Below are positions 1 through 6,057 of a stretch of DNA of 20,519 bases, piece by piece. The stretch comes from a virus. The stretch lies in IMG/VR virus record IMGVR_UViG_3300045110_000098, positions 1 through 20,519 of that record; one strand, given 5' to 3'. The notes beneath the pieces are model-generated. The model saw only the letters and a program-made list of their open reading frames with translations. It was not told the DNA's origin and ran no database searches. Numbering within the stretch: position 1 is the stretch's first letter; each line of letters starts with the position of its first letter. A program made the position numbers and the translations under genes.

Positions 1-127
1 CCAGATGCCTTCCTGAGCTGCATGCCGTAATCCTTGGGCACGTCATAGCCCATCCATGCCAGCACAGGGCAGATCGAGTATGGAAGGCAATTCACAAATG
101 GCTTGCCATCGACGCGCTGAGAGTAGA
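1..127. repeat. Terminal direct repeat, left copy (circular assembly overlap)
   Basis: Bases 1-127 are identical to 20393-20519. The C39 peptidase reading frame continues smoothly through the joint, which shows the true molecule or its concatemer is continuous here. A length of exactly 127 equals a k-mer size commonly used by assemblers, so I read it as the overlap left when a circular contig is written out linearly, not as a biological terminal repeat. Confidence 0.93.
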
Positions 128-161
128 AAGCACGTTTTGGCGTGCTGATCGCTAGCGCCAT
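1..161 (-). CDS. C39-like cysteine peptidase, N-terminal part (runs off left edge)
   Basis: This is the 5' end of the peptidase whose remainder lies at 19960-20392. Joined across the circle the gene is 594 nt and encodes 197 aa. The ATG at 161 is the first possible start after an in-frame TGA at 189-191, and it lies two bases after the TAG of the preceding 46-codon gene. This piece carries the beginning MALAIS and the probable catalytic Cys25 in the stretch VNCLPYSI. A GTG at 95 is a second possible start, but it would remove the 22 residues before this motif, so I prefer 161. See the right-hand part for function. Confidence 0.8.
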   Translation of the reverse strand, partial: MALAISTPKRAFYSQRVDGKPFVNCLPYSICPVLAWMGYDVPKDYGMQLRKAS

Positions 162-163
162 GG

Positions 164-304
164 CTAGAGCGTGATTTCTACGGGCAGATCATCGCCAGGC
201 GCATCATCGCCATCGCCATCGGGCATGCCTTCAGGCTCATGGTCTGTGGTGGCGTCTTCTGGGCTGTCTGCAGGCTCATCATCAGGGTCAGGCTGATCAG
301 TCAT
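164..304 (-). CDS. Small, extremely acidic protein (46 aa)
   Basis: Unrecognised. The reading frame runs from an ATG at 304 to TAG at 164-166. Its start overlaps the TGA of the holin-like gene in an ATGA, and it ends two bases before the ATG of the C39 peptidase, so it fits the tightly packed operon. By my count 18 of 46 residues are Asp or Glu and there is no Lys or Arg, giving a net charge near -18. Runs of DD and DGDGDD alternate with prolines, which suggests an unfolded chain. Its place between a holin candidate and a lysin candidate hints at a role in lysis or its control. A DNA-mimic role is equally possible from charge alone. Nothing in the sequence decides between these. Confidence 0.65.
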   Translation of the reverse strand: MTDQPDPDDEPADSPEDATTDHEPEGMPDGDGDDAPGDDLPVEITL

Positions 305-525
305 GGCTGGGAGTCTAAGCGCTTTTCCAGCTGCTCGATGCGCCTTCTAAGGTCAGCATTCTGCGCTCGCAGCTCTGCTGTGGCCTGTGTGCGCAGACCG
401 TCTAAATCCTGCCAGCTGTGGAAGGCAAATCTGAGAATGAGCGCCACAATGATGATGGCAGCGAGCGTGCCCACGCTGCCACCCACTGCAGCGCCCACAG
501 CCAGTGTCGCTGGGTCGAGATTCAC
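301..525 (-). CDS. Membrane protein with coiled coil, holin candidate (74 aa)
   Basis: A single hydrophobic helix spans about residues 8-34 (Ala/Gly/Val rich, then AAIIIVALIL). It is followed by a charged amphipathic region at about 45-72 with Leu/Ile spaced as in a coiled coil (LRRRIEQLEKRL). Small one-helix proteins with a charged C-terminal tail beside a peptidase are typical phage holin candidates, and the C39 peptidase gene follows one short gene later. The start is GTG at 525. No ATG, GTG or TTG exists further upstream before the TAG at 583-585, and no convincing ribosome site precedes it. The stop overlaps the next gene in an ATGA. A spanin-like or accessory lysis role is the main alternative. 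Confidence 0.7.
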   Translation of the reverse strand: MNLDPATLAVGAAVGGSVGTLAAIIIVALILRFAFHSWQDLDGLRTQATAELRAQNADLRRRIEQLEKRLDSQP

Positions 526-582
526 CCATCGATTGTCGCCTGTCGGTTTGGCTTGGCTTGGTGGTCGCTGTCTGCCTTCTCG

Positions 583-1014
583 CTAGAAAGCTCTGGCCAT
601 TCCAGGCTGGTCGATCTTCAGCCATTTGGTGGTGCCTGCAGGCCTGTGCTGCCCTTCCTCAATGGAAATGTCTTCTGACGTATCTACGGAATCAATCAAT
701 CTCTTACGCACGCCGTCTACGTGCAAGACATTTAGGCGCCTGACGCCTGCCTGCAGCTTCAGTCGCGTGAAACCAAGGCGCCCACGCTGCGTGCTGATGC
801 CCAGCACGCCCAGCTTTCTGAGTGTGCGCAGCACGCTCGACAGACCACCCAAGGTGTAGCCAGTGAGCGCTGCCAGCAGGCGCTGATTGCCCTTCCAGCC
901 AGCCTGCACCCTTGCCACCAGCTCACCCTCTCGCCTGGAAAGCCAGACCTCTCTGCCCATGAATGGCGACCAGACGCTGACTGGCATCTGTGGAAGGTAG
1001 GCGGGTCTGGTCAT
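583..1014 (-). CDS. Winged helix-turn-helix protein (143 aa)
   Basis: Residues 44-86 (NQRLLAALTG... LSSVLRTLRKLGVLGIS followed by a strand-turn-strand RGRLGFTRLKL) have the helix-helix-wing pattern of MarR/replication-initiator type DNA-binding domains. The remainder, rich in Arg and then acidic, I cannot assign. I chose the ATG at 1014 because GGAG lies nine bases upstream; an in-frame ATG at 1029 has no ribosome site. It is the first gene of the lysis-side group and may be a late regulator. Since no small terminase subunit is recognisable elsewhere, a DNA-recognition role in packaging is also possible. The frame stays open after its TAG as far as the holin gene, but that gene has its own GTG start. 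Confidence 0.7.
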   Translation of the reverse strand: MTRPAYLPQMPVSVWSPFMGREVWLSRREGELVARVQAGWKGNQRLLAALTGYTLGGLSSVLRTLRKLGVLGISTQRGRLGFTRLKLQAGVRRLNVLHVDGVRKRLIDSVDTSEDISIEEGQHRPAGTTKWLKIDQPGMARAF

Positions 1015-1232
1015 GGTCAGAGACTCCATTCTGGTTTGCGAGCTGGATTGGTGGCGCCTTAGACTAGGCCTCTGGTCAGGGCTGACTAGAAGGTGTGCGC
1101 TGGGTCGATCTGCAGAGACTCCACCCAGCGCATTGCCTTATCTGGCGCTTGGCGCTTGACTTGGGTGGCTACGCTCACAGCTGCGGATCCCGAACAGCAG
1201 TCGCGATTCCACAGGCGCCCTGCGCCCTTCTC
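1015..1232 (-). other. Intergenic stretch with one candidate micro-ORF
   Basis: This 218-base gap separates the accessory module from the lysis-side genes. On the minus strand it holds a GTG-started frame at 1178-1086 (30 codons plus stop, ending IDPAHTF then TAG) with no strong ribosome site. It also holds an 11-base direct repeat, cagagactcca, at 1018-1028 and 1113-1123; the first copy provides the GGAG of the winged-helix gene. I see no clear terminator hairpin or promoter. The gap is the likeliest place in this part of the map for a regulatory element. Confidence 0.4.
1086..1178 (-). CDS. Possible micro-ORF (30 aa)
   Basis: A GTG at 1178 opens a frame of 30 residues ending at TAG 1086-1088. 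The second half (KAMRWVESLQI) looks like a short amphipathic helix. The frame is open back to the TAA of the upstream gene, so the start is uncertain, and no good ribosome site precedes it. It is listed because it would fill most of an otherwise empty gap in a very compact genome. Confidence 0.3.
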   Translation of the reverse strand: MSVATQVKRQAPDKAMRWVESLQIDPAHTF

Positions 1233-1469
1233 TTATCTGGCGCGCTCGATGGCCATCTGCTGCTCATCTGGGTCTGACAGCAGCGCCCATGCCACGCCAT
1301 TCTGCTGTGCCTCTCGATACACACGCGGGTCATTCATGTGGTCTGCGCAGATATAGAAGCTGGGCAGGCGCCATGGTCGATCAATCCTGATCAGCGCTGG
1401 CTTGCCACAGGGCACATCAGCTGTCGCCAGATAGCCCACTGGCCAATTGCAGCTGGGCTGCTCAGTCAC
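1233..1469 (-). CDS. Small Cys/His protein, probable zinc binder (78 aa)
   Basis: I do not recognise a named family. Cys7, Cys21, Cys41 and His44 are arranged as C-x13-C-x19-C-x2-H, and the region ends in ICADH. That terminal C-x2-H knuckle after a strand recurs in several neighbouring small proteins. Such a layout usually means one structural zinc ion in a treble-clef or ribbon fold. The GTG at 1469 overlaps the TGA of the upstream gene as GTGA, so translation is probably coupled. The C-terminal 30 residues form a polar helix (VYREAQQNG, DPDEQQMAIERAR). No catalytic motif is seen. Confidence 0.7.
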   Translation of the reverse strand: MTEQPSCNWPVGYLATADVPCGKPALIRIDRPWRLPSFYICADHMNDPRVYREAQQNGVAWALLSDPDEQQMAIERAR

Positions 1470-1732
1470 GCCTGCGCTGAATTCAGAATGATGATGTGGG
1501 TGCCCTTTGGTCTGGCTGACTCCATGACCCTGATCTGCTCTGCCAGCGATGGGTGAAACATCACCAGCACATCGATGTCACAGCTGCAGTCTCTGGCTGC
1601 CATGACTGCCTGCACCAGCGCCTGCGATTCACCCAAGCTGGTGGAAGGCCCATCAGCCAAGATCGTGCTGTGTGGGCACTCAAACGTCACAGCGTCATAG
1701 GTGGCAGTCTGGCCATGGGTCAGCGTGGCCAT
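1466..1732 (-). CDS. Hypothetical protein (88 aa)
   Basis: Unrecognised. The protein alternates strands and helices: ATYDAVTFECPHSTI, a helix SQALVQAVMAARD, then DIDVLVMFHPS, a helix, and THIIILNS at the end. This is a plausible small alpha/beta fold. The ATG at 1732 overlaps the preceding stop in a TGATG, and its own TGA overlaps the next start in a GTGA, so it is embedded in the translationally coupled chain. It has three cysteines (19, 49, 51) but no paired knuckle, so I do not call it zinc-binding. Confidence 0.7.
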   Translation of the reverse strand: MATLTHGQTATYDAVTFECPHSTILADGPSTSLGESQALVQAVMAARDCSCDIDVLVMFHPSLAEQIRVMESARPKGTHIIILNSAQA

Positions 1733-1977
1733 CAGCTGGCCTGCTGACTTTCCAGGGCAGCCATCAGCGCTTCAGCTTCCCACCAGATGCCCACATGGCG
1801 TGGCTCGCCTGACTCTGTGATGGCCTGCGCCAGCCTTGCCACATCGACCAGCTGCCAGCCATCCAGCTTCGACAGCAGCAGGCCTGCTGCGTCATAGGCC
1901 TGCGCCATCGTCAGCACGTCTGGCACAGACAGCGCCAGCGCCTGCGCCAGCGCCTGTCGAGCTGTCAGCGCAGCCAC
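1732..1977 (-). CDS. Hypothetical helical protein (81 aa)
   Basis: Unrecognised. The protein is Ala/Leu-rich and mostly helical, with segments TARQALAQALAL, VLTMAQAYDAAGLLLSKL and WQLVDVARLAQAITESG, and an aromatic turn GIWWEAEALMAAL. The GTG at 1977 is the best available start and overlaps the upstream VRR-NUC gene by 13 bases; a GGGTG lies a few bases upstream. It ends in a TGATG with the next gene. Because it directly follows the nuclease it may be a partner of it, but nothing in the sequence proves this. Confidence 0.65.
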   Translation of the reverse strand: MAALTARQALAQALALSVPDVLTMAQAYDAAGLLLSKLDGWQLVDVARLAQAITESGEPRHVGIWWEAEALMAALESQQAS

Positions 1978-2303
1978 AGCAGCACCCTGTCCAGGTCAGC
2001 TGGTCTGATCACTGCATACTCGATGCCAGCTGCGCCAAAGGCGCCCAGCCATCTGGCCTGATCTGCAGTCAGCGCGCCTTTGGCGCTTTTCAGCTCCATG
2101 ACCAGCATCTGGGCGCCTCTGACCACGATCAGGTCAGGAAATCCAGGGTGGCCCATCTGCAGCGCCTTATCGCTGCGCCTGATGTGAAACCAGCGCCAGC
2201 CATAGAGCTGGGCAGCCTCAGTGATGGCCTGCAGCAGCTCATCCTCAGTCATATATCTGGCCATGGTCAGGCGTGCCACCTGCCTGCGCTGGGCTGGCGT
2301 CAT
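1965..2303 (-). CDS. VRR-NUC domain nuclease (112 aa)
   Basis: The whole protein is one VRR-NUC domain, the PD-(D/E)xK type found in phage and repair nucleases that act on branched or single-stranded DNA. Visible motifs are an N-terminal helix EDELLQAITEAAQLYGW, then GHPGFPDLIVV with catalytic Asp57, VMELKSAKG with Glu70 and Lys72, and a following helix with Gln82. It ends with the usual strand and helix (IEYAVIRPADLDRVL). Its length matches stand-alone phage members of the family. The ATG at 2303 overlaps the preceding stop as ATGA. With the Cas4-like exonuclease upstream it forms the only visible DNA-processing activity of the phage. Confidence 0.92.
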   Translation of the reverse strand: MTPAQRRQVARLTMARYMTEDELLQAITEAAQLYGWRWFHIRRSDKALQMGHPGFPDLIVVRGAQMLVMELKSAKGALTADQARWLGAFGAAGIEYAVIRPADLDRVLLWLR

Positions 2304-2665
2304 ATCGAGTCACCACCCTGTGTGAAATCGGGCAATGGTGGCTGGCCTTCCATGGGCACCCAGATGTGCAGCGCAGTGGCATGGATATTGACCCACTGTG
2401 ATCTGGGTGGCAGCACCTGATAGCCCACTGACTCTGTGCCTGCAATCCATTCTTTGGCTGCGACCAGCTCTGCCCATGTGGGCACGCGATAGCGCCCAGC
2501 CATGCTGATGTGCAGCCACAGGCGCCCATCCAGCTCGATGGCCATTGACCAGATCAGGCTGGCGTCATGGCCTCGCAGATAGCGCTGGCCATCGAGCTTT
2601 TCACTTTCCAGGCGCCAGCCTTTTGGCGTGGGATTGACTGGCAGGCGCAGCGTTTTCAGGGTCAC
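2300..2665 (-). CDS. Conserved phage protein with W/LHISMAGRYRVPTW motif (121 aa)
   Basis: No enzymatic function is recognisable. The central part (LWLHIS, then RYRVPTWAELVAAKEW, then YQVLPPRSQWVNIHATALHIWVP, ending LPDF) matches a pattern I recall from a widespread uncharacterised actinophage family, possibly the one Pfam calls DUF7694. The match is from memory and not verified. The fold is probably beta-rich with several conserved Trp and His. GTG at 2665 overlaps the upstream TGA as GTGA, and its own stop overlaps the VRR-NUC start as ATGA. Its position just before the nuclease is suggestive of a role in DNA metabolism only by association. Confidence 0.75.
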   Translation of the reverse strand: MTLKTLRLPVNPTPKGWRLESEKLDGQRYLRGHDASLIWSMAIELDGRLWLHISMAGRYRVPTWAELVAAKEWIAGTESVGYQVLPPRSQWVNIHATALHIWVPMEGQPPLPDFTQGGDSI

Positions 2666-2892
2666 AGTGGGCGCCCACAGGCTGGGCAGATGTCTGTGCC
2701 ACCAGCCATTTCTCTGATCAGATCGAGTGTGCCTGTGCCCACATTGCGCGCAGCCAGAATGCGCCCATCTGATGTGCGCCTCGACAGCGCCAGCGCTTCT
2801 GCCAGGGTCATGGTGTCGAGATAAACCTGCCTGCCTGCCACGCGGGTCATGGCGCGCCTGACTCTGGTGGCCTGCGCTCTGGTGTAGCTCAT
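2662..2892 (-). CDS. Helix-hairpin-helix protein with C-terminal CxxC (76 aa)
   Basis: Residues 29-63 (TLAEALALSRRTSDGRILAARNVGTGTLDLIREM) closely resemble the helix-hairpin-helix of the RNA polymerase alpha C-terminal domain, whose second half has the pattern L-x3-N-x-G-x2-[ST]L-x2-I. The N-terminus is basic (RVRRAMTRVAGRQ). The tail carries CPACG with Cys69 and Cys72, half of a zinc knuckle that might pair with another protein. The likely role is DNA binding or interaction with host polymerase, but this is inference from the motif. It overlaps its neighbours on both sides by four bases (ATGA upstream, GTGA downstream). Confidence 0.65.
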   Translation of the reverse strand: MSYTRAQATRVRRAMTRVAGRQVYLDTMTLAEALALSRRTSDGRILAARNVGTGTLDLIREMAGGTDICPACGRPL

Positions 2893-3164
2893 CGGTCTGG
2901 CACGATCATCGACAGGCGATAGGCCATGCGCACAGCCTGACCAGCGCGCCTCTCGACTGACCCAGCGCAGAAGGCGCCCACTGGCCTGTCGAGTGTCTGA
3001 TGGCAGATCACATTGGTGTCAGCTGCATCGGTCTGGCTGGTCAGGTCTGCCATGCGCCCAGCACGCAGGTGCATCAGGTTTCCAGGCCTGAAGATGCAGC
3101 TGCTGCAGCGCTCTGCCATCACATGCACGCCAGCATCATCGAAGGTGCGCAGCGCCCTGCTCAT
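2889..3164 (-). CDS. CxxC-IFRPGN family phage protein (91 aa)
   Basis: Cys20-SSC-Cys23-IFRPGN is followed by an amphipathic helix (RAGRMADLTSQ), then Cys54-His and Cys66. This CxxCIFRPGN ... CH ... C arrangement is one I know from many actinophage genomes, where it is annotated only as hypothetical and is probably zinc-binding. I placed the start at ATG 3164, which overlaps the preceding stop as ATGA. The frame could also open at GTG 3215 or ATG 3209, but those would add a poorly conserved-looking extension overlapping the upstream gene by about 50 bases. Its own stop forms an ATGA with the next gene. Confidence 0.78.
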   Translation of the reverse strand: MSRALRTFDDAGVHVMAERCSSCIFRPGNLMHLRAGRMADLTSQTDAADTNVICHQTLDRPVGAFCAGSVERRAGQAVRMAYRLSMIVPDR

Positions 3165-3697
3165 GCTCTGGGTGGCCAGATTGCTTCTCGACAATCTTTG
3201 TTTGGGCATGACCACAGTGGCATCTGCTTGCCATTCTTCGACAGGGCGCCACCCTTCCAGACCATTTCCAGCTGATGGATTGGGCAGAAGGGCAGCGCCT
3301 GTGCGCGCTGCTCTGCAGCTGATTGGGCTGGCTGGTAGACAGGTGGCGCTGACTGCGCCTGCAGCTGGGTGACTGGATGCATGCCAGCCATCTGCGCTGG
3401 CACCATCTGTGGCTGCAGCACCTGTGGCTGGCTGAAGGCCTGACGTGCCTGAATGGCCTGATGCTGGGTCAGGCCTGCTGCCACGTAGTCAGGCTCAGGT
3501 GGCGCTGCCAGGGCAGGCGAATAGCTGCCATCTGGGAAGGGTGGCTGCTCGATCATGGCTGGCACAGCCAGCTGCACCACTTCATTGACCATGGCCTGTC
3601 GGGCATCGCCTGACTGCAGCAGATCAGCTGCGCTGGTCACTGCGCCCACCAGCTCTGGCAGGCTGTCAGCCTCGATGGTGATTGAGTATCTAGCCAA
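3161..3697 (-). CDS. Protein with N-terminal strand, P/Q-rich linker and C-terminal zinc ribbon (178 aa)
   Basis: There are three parts: a folded start (YSITIEADSLPELVGAVTSAADLL), a long low-complexity middle rich in Pro, Gln and Ala (about residues 48-135), and a C-terminal ribbon with Cys138-x2-His141 and Cys164-x4-Cys169 separated by a basic hairpin (GGALSKNGKQMPLWS). The start is TTG at 3697, with AAAGGA ten bases upstream; it overlaps the end of the exonuclease gene by eight bases. Because it follows the Cas4-like exonuclease directly, a single-strand-binding or annealing partner is an attractive guess. No known recombinase motif is visible. Confidence 0.75.
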   Translation of the reverse strand: MARYSITIEADSLPELVGAVTSAADLLQSGDARQAMVNEVVQLAVPAMIEQPPFPDGSYSPALAAPPEPDYVAAGLTQHQAIQARQAFSQPQVLQPQMVPAQMAGMHPVTQLQAQSAPPVYQPAQSAAEQRAQALPFCPIHQLEMVWKGGALSKNGKQMPLWSCPNKDCREAIWPPRA

Positions 3698-4514
3698 GAA
3701 TCAGCATTCCTTTCTCTAGCGTCTGGCCCATGATTTTTCGGCCCTGTGTGCGCTGCCACTGATCGATCTGCTGGGCAGCCAGAAAGGCCTGCAGCTCTGC
3801 GTCACCCACTGTGTACGGAATCAGGCGATAGAAGCTGGGCTGCAGCTGCAAGATCAGGTGCAGCTCGACCTCTGGCACCTTCCAGCGATCTGACAGGCCT
3901 GGTTTGCCTATGTAGTCAGCAGCGCCATAGGCAGCCAGCTGCAGGCCCATATCTGGCGCCATGAAGCTGCCCGTTTTGACATCGATCAAAGCTCGCCTGC
4001 CAGCCAGCATGCCAATCAGATCGAGCGTGCCTGCATAGCCATGGCGCTCTGACACCACCATGGCCTCTGACCACTCAGGCTCAAATTTCCAGTCACGCAG
4101 GAAGGCCAGCCACTGCTCAAATAGCGGGTGGGTGTCTGGCGTCAGCACAGGGCGCAGGCCTGCCAGATGATGCTCGACAGCCAAGTGGGCAGCTGTGCCA
4201 ATGGCGCCTTTTCTGTCTCGCTCTGCCTTGCCTCTGGCAGCCACAGCCTTGACTGTCGCATCACGCCCAAGGTCAGCCAGCATGCGCAGCACCAGCTCTG
4301 TGTTATCGACTGCCCAGCCAGCTGCGATCTTGGCGTACCAATTGAGCAGGGCTGGCTTATCGACCACCTGCAGGATGGTGGTCACAGAGCGCAGCGCCAC
4401 TGGTGGCGCAGGTGGGTAAAACGCGAAATAGGCATGACGCTCATCACGCGTCACACCTATCGCGGGCATTGTGGTCAGGCTCATGCCTGTGATGGTCTGG
4501 GCTGACAGTGACAT
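3690..4514 (-). CDS. RecB/Cas4-like PD-(D/E)xK exonuclease (274 aa)
   Basis: The RecB-family nuclease motifs appear in order: GTAAHLAVEHH with His110, VVSERHGYAGTLDLIG with Asp165, ALIDVKTGS with Asp178 and Lys180, and QLAAYGAA with Gln192 and Tyr196. The protein has none of the iron-sulphur cysteines of true Cas4, so it belongs with phage Cas4-like exonucleases. These probably resect double-stranded ends for recombination or recycling of host DNA. The N-terminal 50 residues (SVTTILQVVDKPALLNWYA) match the usual start of these proteins. ATG 4514 follows the stop of a 36-codon ORF by seven bases. It is the largest protein of the accessory module. Confidence 0.9.
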   Translation of the reverse strand: MSLSAQTITGMSLTTMPAIGVTRDERHAYFAFYPPAPPVALRSVTTILQVVDKPALLNWYAKIAAGWAVDNTELVLRMLADLGRDATVKAVAARGKAERDRKGAIGTAAHLAVEHHLAGLRPVLTPDTHPLFEQWLAFLRDWKFEPEWSEAMVVSERHGYAGTLDLIGMLAGRRALIDVKTGSFMAPDMGLQLAAYGAADYIGKPGLSDRWKVPEVELHLILQLQPSFYRLIPYTVGDAELQAFLAAQQIDQWQRTQGRKIMGQTLEKGMLILG

Positions 4515-4521
4515 CAGGCTG

Positions 4522-4632
4522 TCACAGATCGTGCCTGCGCAGAGTGTCCAGCCATTGCCTTCTCAGACGCTGCTCTGGGTATTCCTCTGGGTGGCACCAC
4601 TGATGCCATGCGCGCTTCAGCCAGCTGATCAT
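4522..4632 (-). CDS. Basic Trp-rich microprotein (36 aa)
   Basis: This short frame starts at ATG 4632, overlapping the TGA of the XRE gene as ATGA, and ends at TGA 4522-4524, seven bases before the exonuclease start. It fills what would otherwise be the only long gap here. It contains four Trp and eight Arg/Lys in 36 residues (WLKRAWHQW, then EQRLRRQWLDTLRRH), predicting a positively charged amphipathic helix. Similar tiny basic ORFs sit among actinophage nuclease genes, but I know no function. Confidence 0.6.
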   Translation of the reverse strand: MISWLKRAWHQWCHPEEYPEQRLRRQWLDTLRRHDL

Positions 4633-4802
4633 GCCAGCGCCAGCAGGATTTTCTGCGCCTCGCCTGGCGATGCGGGCAGGCCACGCTCGATCACTGACAG
4701 CCTGCCTCGATTGATTCCTGTGCGCGCTTCCAGCTCACGCAGGCTGATGCCCTTGGCTGTGCGCATCTGGCGCCAGCCTTGGCGCTGTGTCTCGATGGTC
4801 AT
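4629..4802 (-). CDS. Small XRE-type helix-turn-helix regulator (57 aa)
   Basis: The protein is little more than one helix-turn-helix: WRQMRTAKGISLRELEARTGINRGRLSVIERG at residues 10-41, with the typical G-x-S-L-x-E-L-x2-[RK]-[TS]-G-I spacing of the Cro/CI (XRE) class. The start is ATG 4802, which overlaps the preceding stop as ATGA and has AGAAAGG nine bases upstream; the longer frame to 4925 would overlap another gene. It is the only classic repressor-like protein in the genome. A palindrome at 6556-6567 before the module is a candidate site for it. No integrase is present, so it need not mean lysogeny. Confidence 0.85.
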   Translation of the reverse strand: MTIETQRQGWRQMRTAKGISLRELEARTGINRGRLSVIERGLPASPGEAQKILLALA

Positions 4803-4996
4803 GCTGTGACTGCCTTTCTGATCGGTCTGTGTACCCAATGGATGGCCTTCTCTTGGCTGCCACTGATGGTCAGCTGCCAGAATTCCTGCTGCCTGATCGG
4901 TCTGCTGCATCTGGCGCACAGCCACACATTGGCTGGCTTGCCCTGGGAATTTTCCGCATGCAGCAGGCGTGGCTCGACGCGATGGCGTGCCTTCAC
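4799..4996 (-). CDS. Small zinc-finger-like protein (65 aa)
   Basis: A basic start (MKARHRVEPRL) leads into WLCARCSRP with Cys27-x2-Cys30, and AIHWVHRP with His53-x2-His56 follows 22 residues later, a C2-H2-like set for one zinc. I placed the start at GTG 4996 because it overlaps the methyltransferase stop as GTGA, the commonest junction in this module. Upstream in-frame starts at 5032 and 5107 would extend it into the methyltransferase gene. Its stop overlaps the XRE start. Position after the methyltransferase suggests a related role, unproven. Confidence 0.65.
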   Translation of the reverse strand: MKARHRVEPRLLHAENSQGKPANVWLCARCSRPIRQQEFWQLTISGSQEKAIHWVHRPIRKAVTA

Positions 4997-5634
4997 CTGC
5001 GCACCTGCTCGATCAGGTGGGCGCCAATCCATTCTGTGTATGCGGGTGGGATTGACTCTGCCAGCTCTGGTGCGCTCATCCAGCTGATGCCCATGCCAGC
5101 ACGCCATTCAGCTGTGCTGCCAAATCTGGCTTTCGGGTCACGTTTAGAGCTGCCACCAGGATGGCCATTCACCTGCAGAGCTGGCCCACTGTGCTGGCAG
5201 GGTGGCACCAGCAGTGGCGCCTCTGACATCTCAAATAGGCGATGGCGCTGCACCTGCAGACCGAAGCTCGACCCACACAACCTGATTGGGTCGAGCAGTG
5301 GCGCACCCATCACATTCTCGATCACGTAGGGCAGGCCAATCGCCTGCAGGCCTTGGCGTATTGGCTCGATCAGGTCTGGGTGCCATGCCTCTCTGGCCCA
5401 GCGCTTGGTCATGTTTGAGTAGCGCTGGCAGGGTGGGCTGGCATGGATGGCATCGAAACCAATCCAGCCACCAGCTGCCAGCCAGTCGATGGCGTCTGCC
5501 TGTCGAAACTCAAATGGGTAATTGGGCTGTGGCGCCAGATCGACGCCCAGCACATCGAAACCAGCCAGCTCATAGCCAGCTGAAGCGCCACCAGCGCCAC
5601 AGAAAAGATCGAGCAGCCTTGGCTTGGCGCTCAT
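4993..5634 (-). CDS. C5-cytosine DNA methyltransferase (213 aa)
   Basis: This enzyme transfers a methyl group from S-adenosylmethionine to carbon 5 of cytosine in DNA. Visible motifs are LLDLFCGAGGASAGYELAGF (motif I, SAM binding), HASPPCQRYS with nucleophile Cys69 (motif IV), VIENV at 104-108 (motif VI), and VQRHRLFE (motif VIII). ELAESIPPAYTEWIG at 190-204 is motif X. The target-recognition region between VIII and X is short, as in compact actinophage enzymes, and no partner restriction enzyme is present. It probably protects phage DNA. ATG 5634 overlaps the previous stop as ATGA. The genome is strikingly poor in CCG/CGG and rich in CTG/CAG, which fits a CCG-type target (see findings). Confidence 0.93.
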   Translation of the reverse strand: MSAKPRLLDLFCGAGGASAGYELAGFDVLGVDLAPQPNYPFEFRQADAIDWLAAGGWIGFDAIHASPPCQRYSNMTKRWAREAWHPDLIEPIRQGLQAIGLPYVIENVMGAPLLDPIRLCGSSFGLQVQRHRLFEMSEAPLLVPPCQHSGPALQVNGHPGGSSKRDPKARFGSTAEWRAGMGISWMSAPELAESIPPAYTEWIGAHLIEQVRR

Positions 5635-5837
5635 CGCTGTGCCTCTGCCCTGCGCTGGTTTTCTTCCAGCTGCCAGGCTGACTGCTGCTCATCTTCCCAA
5701 TCAGGCGCAGCTGGGCGCTGTGGCAGATCGTAGAAAGCGCCAATGTGATAGCGACAGAGCGCCACCCAGCGCCCAAGGAAATAGGCCTGTCGAGTGGCAG
5801 GCCTGTCGCATTTCGAGCATTCCATTTCAGCGCTCAT
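5631..5837 (-). CDS. Small zinc-knuckle protein (68 aa)
   Basis: Cys7-x2-Cys10 and, after a short beta hairpin, Cys28-x2-His31 (ALCRYH) make a compact four-ligand zinc site. A polar acidic helix at 45-68 follows. The start at ATG 5837 overlaps the upstream gene by 11 bases and has AAGG ten bases before it. ATG 5825 is a second choice. A further 23 codons are open upstream but would overlap another gene. The stop overlaps the methyltransferase start as ATGA, so the two are probably made together. No known family name. Confidence 0.68.
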   Translation of the reverse strand: MSAEMECSKCDRPATRQAYFLGRWVALCRYHIGAFYDLPQRPAAPDWEDEQQSAWQLEENQRRAEAQR

Positions 5838-6057
5838 TGCCAGAGCGCCTTGCCAATGCGTAATGCTGGGCACATAGGAATTGGCCTGAGTAGCCAGAGC
5901 GCCCACGCGCCACTGCCCATTTCTGGCAGAAGGCGCAATGCTCTAGGTACTTGGCGACCTTCTCAGCTGGCAGCTGATTGGGCTGCTGAAAATTCGGGCA
6001 GCGTGGGTCTTGGCAGGTTTCAGGTGTGCAGTGGCGCACCATCAGTGGCTGGGTCAC
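5827..6057 (-). CDS. Cysteine-rich protein with two putative zinc sites (76 aa)
   Basis: Cys10, Cys15 and Cys20 form one cluster (C-x4-C-x4-C). Cys41-x2-Cys44 followed by Cys62-x2-His65 (FLCAQHY) forms a second with the same layout as the neighbouring zinc-knuckle protein. The start is GTG 6057, which overlaps the stop of the C2H2 finger gene as GTGA. It is immediately preceded by GAGTCAGCCCAC, the same 12 bases that precede the 6502 start. The long open frame reaching 6348 is only fortuitously open, since two genes occupy that DNA in other frames. Confidence 0.65.
   Translation of the reverse strand: MTQPLMVRHCTPETCQDPRCPNFQQPNQLPAEKVAKYLEHCAFCQKWAVARGRSGYSGQFLCAQHYALARRSGNER

Noticed and set aside
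1-127. Biological terminal repeat or att site
   Set aside because: The length equals a common assembler k-mer, a gene runs uninterrupted across the joint, and there is no integrase.
526-585. Possible stop-codon readthrough from the winged-helix gene into the holin-like gene
   Set aside because: The same frame stays open for 19 codons after the TAG, but the linker is short, the holin gene has its own GTG start, and this can easily happen by chance.
3690-4514. True Cas4 adaptation protein or part of a CRISPR system
   Set aside because: The four iron-sulphur cysteines are absent, and no repeat array or other cas gene is present.
4799-5107. Longer 102-codon version of the small zinc-finger-like gene
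   Set aside because: It would overlap the methyltransferase by over 100 bases. The GTG at 4996 makes the usual four-base overlap.
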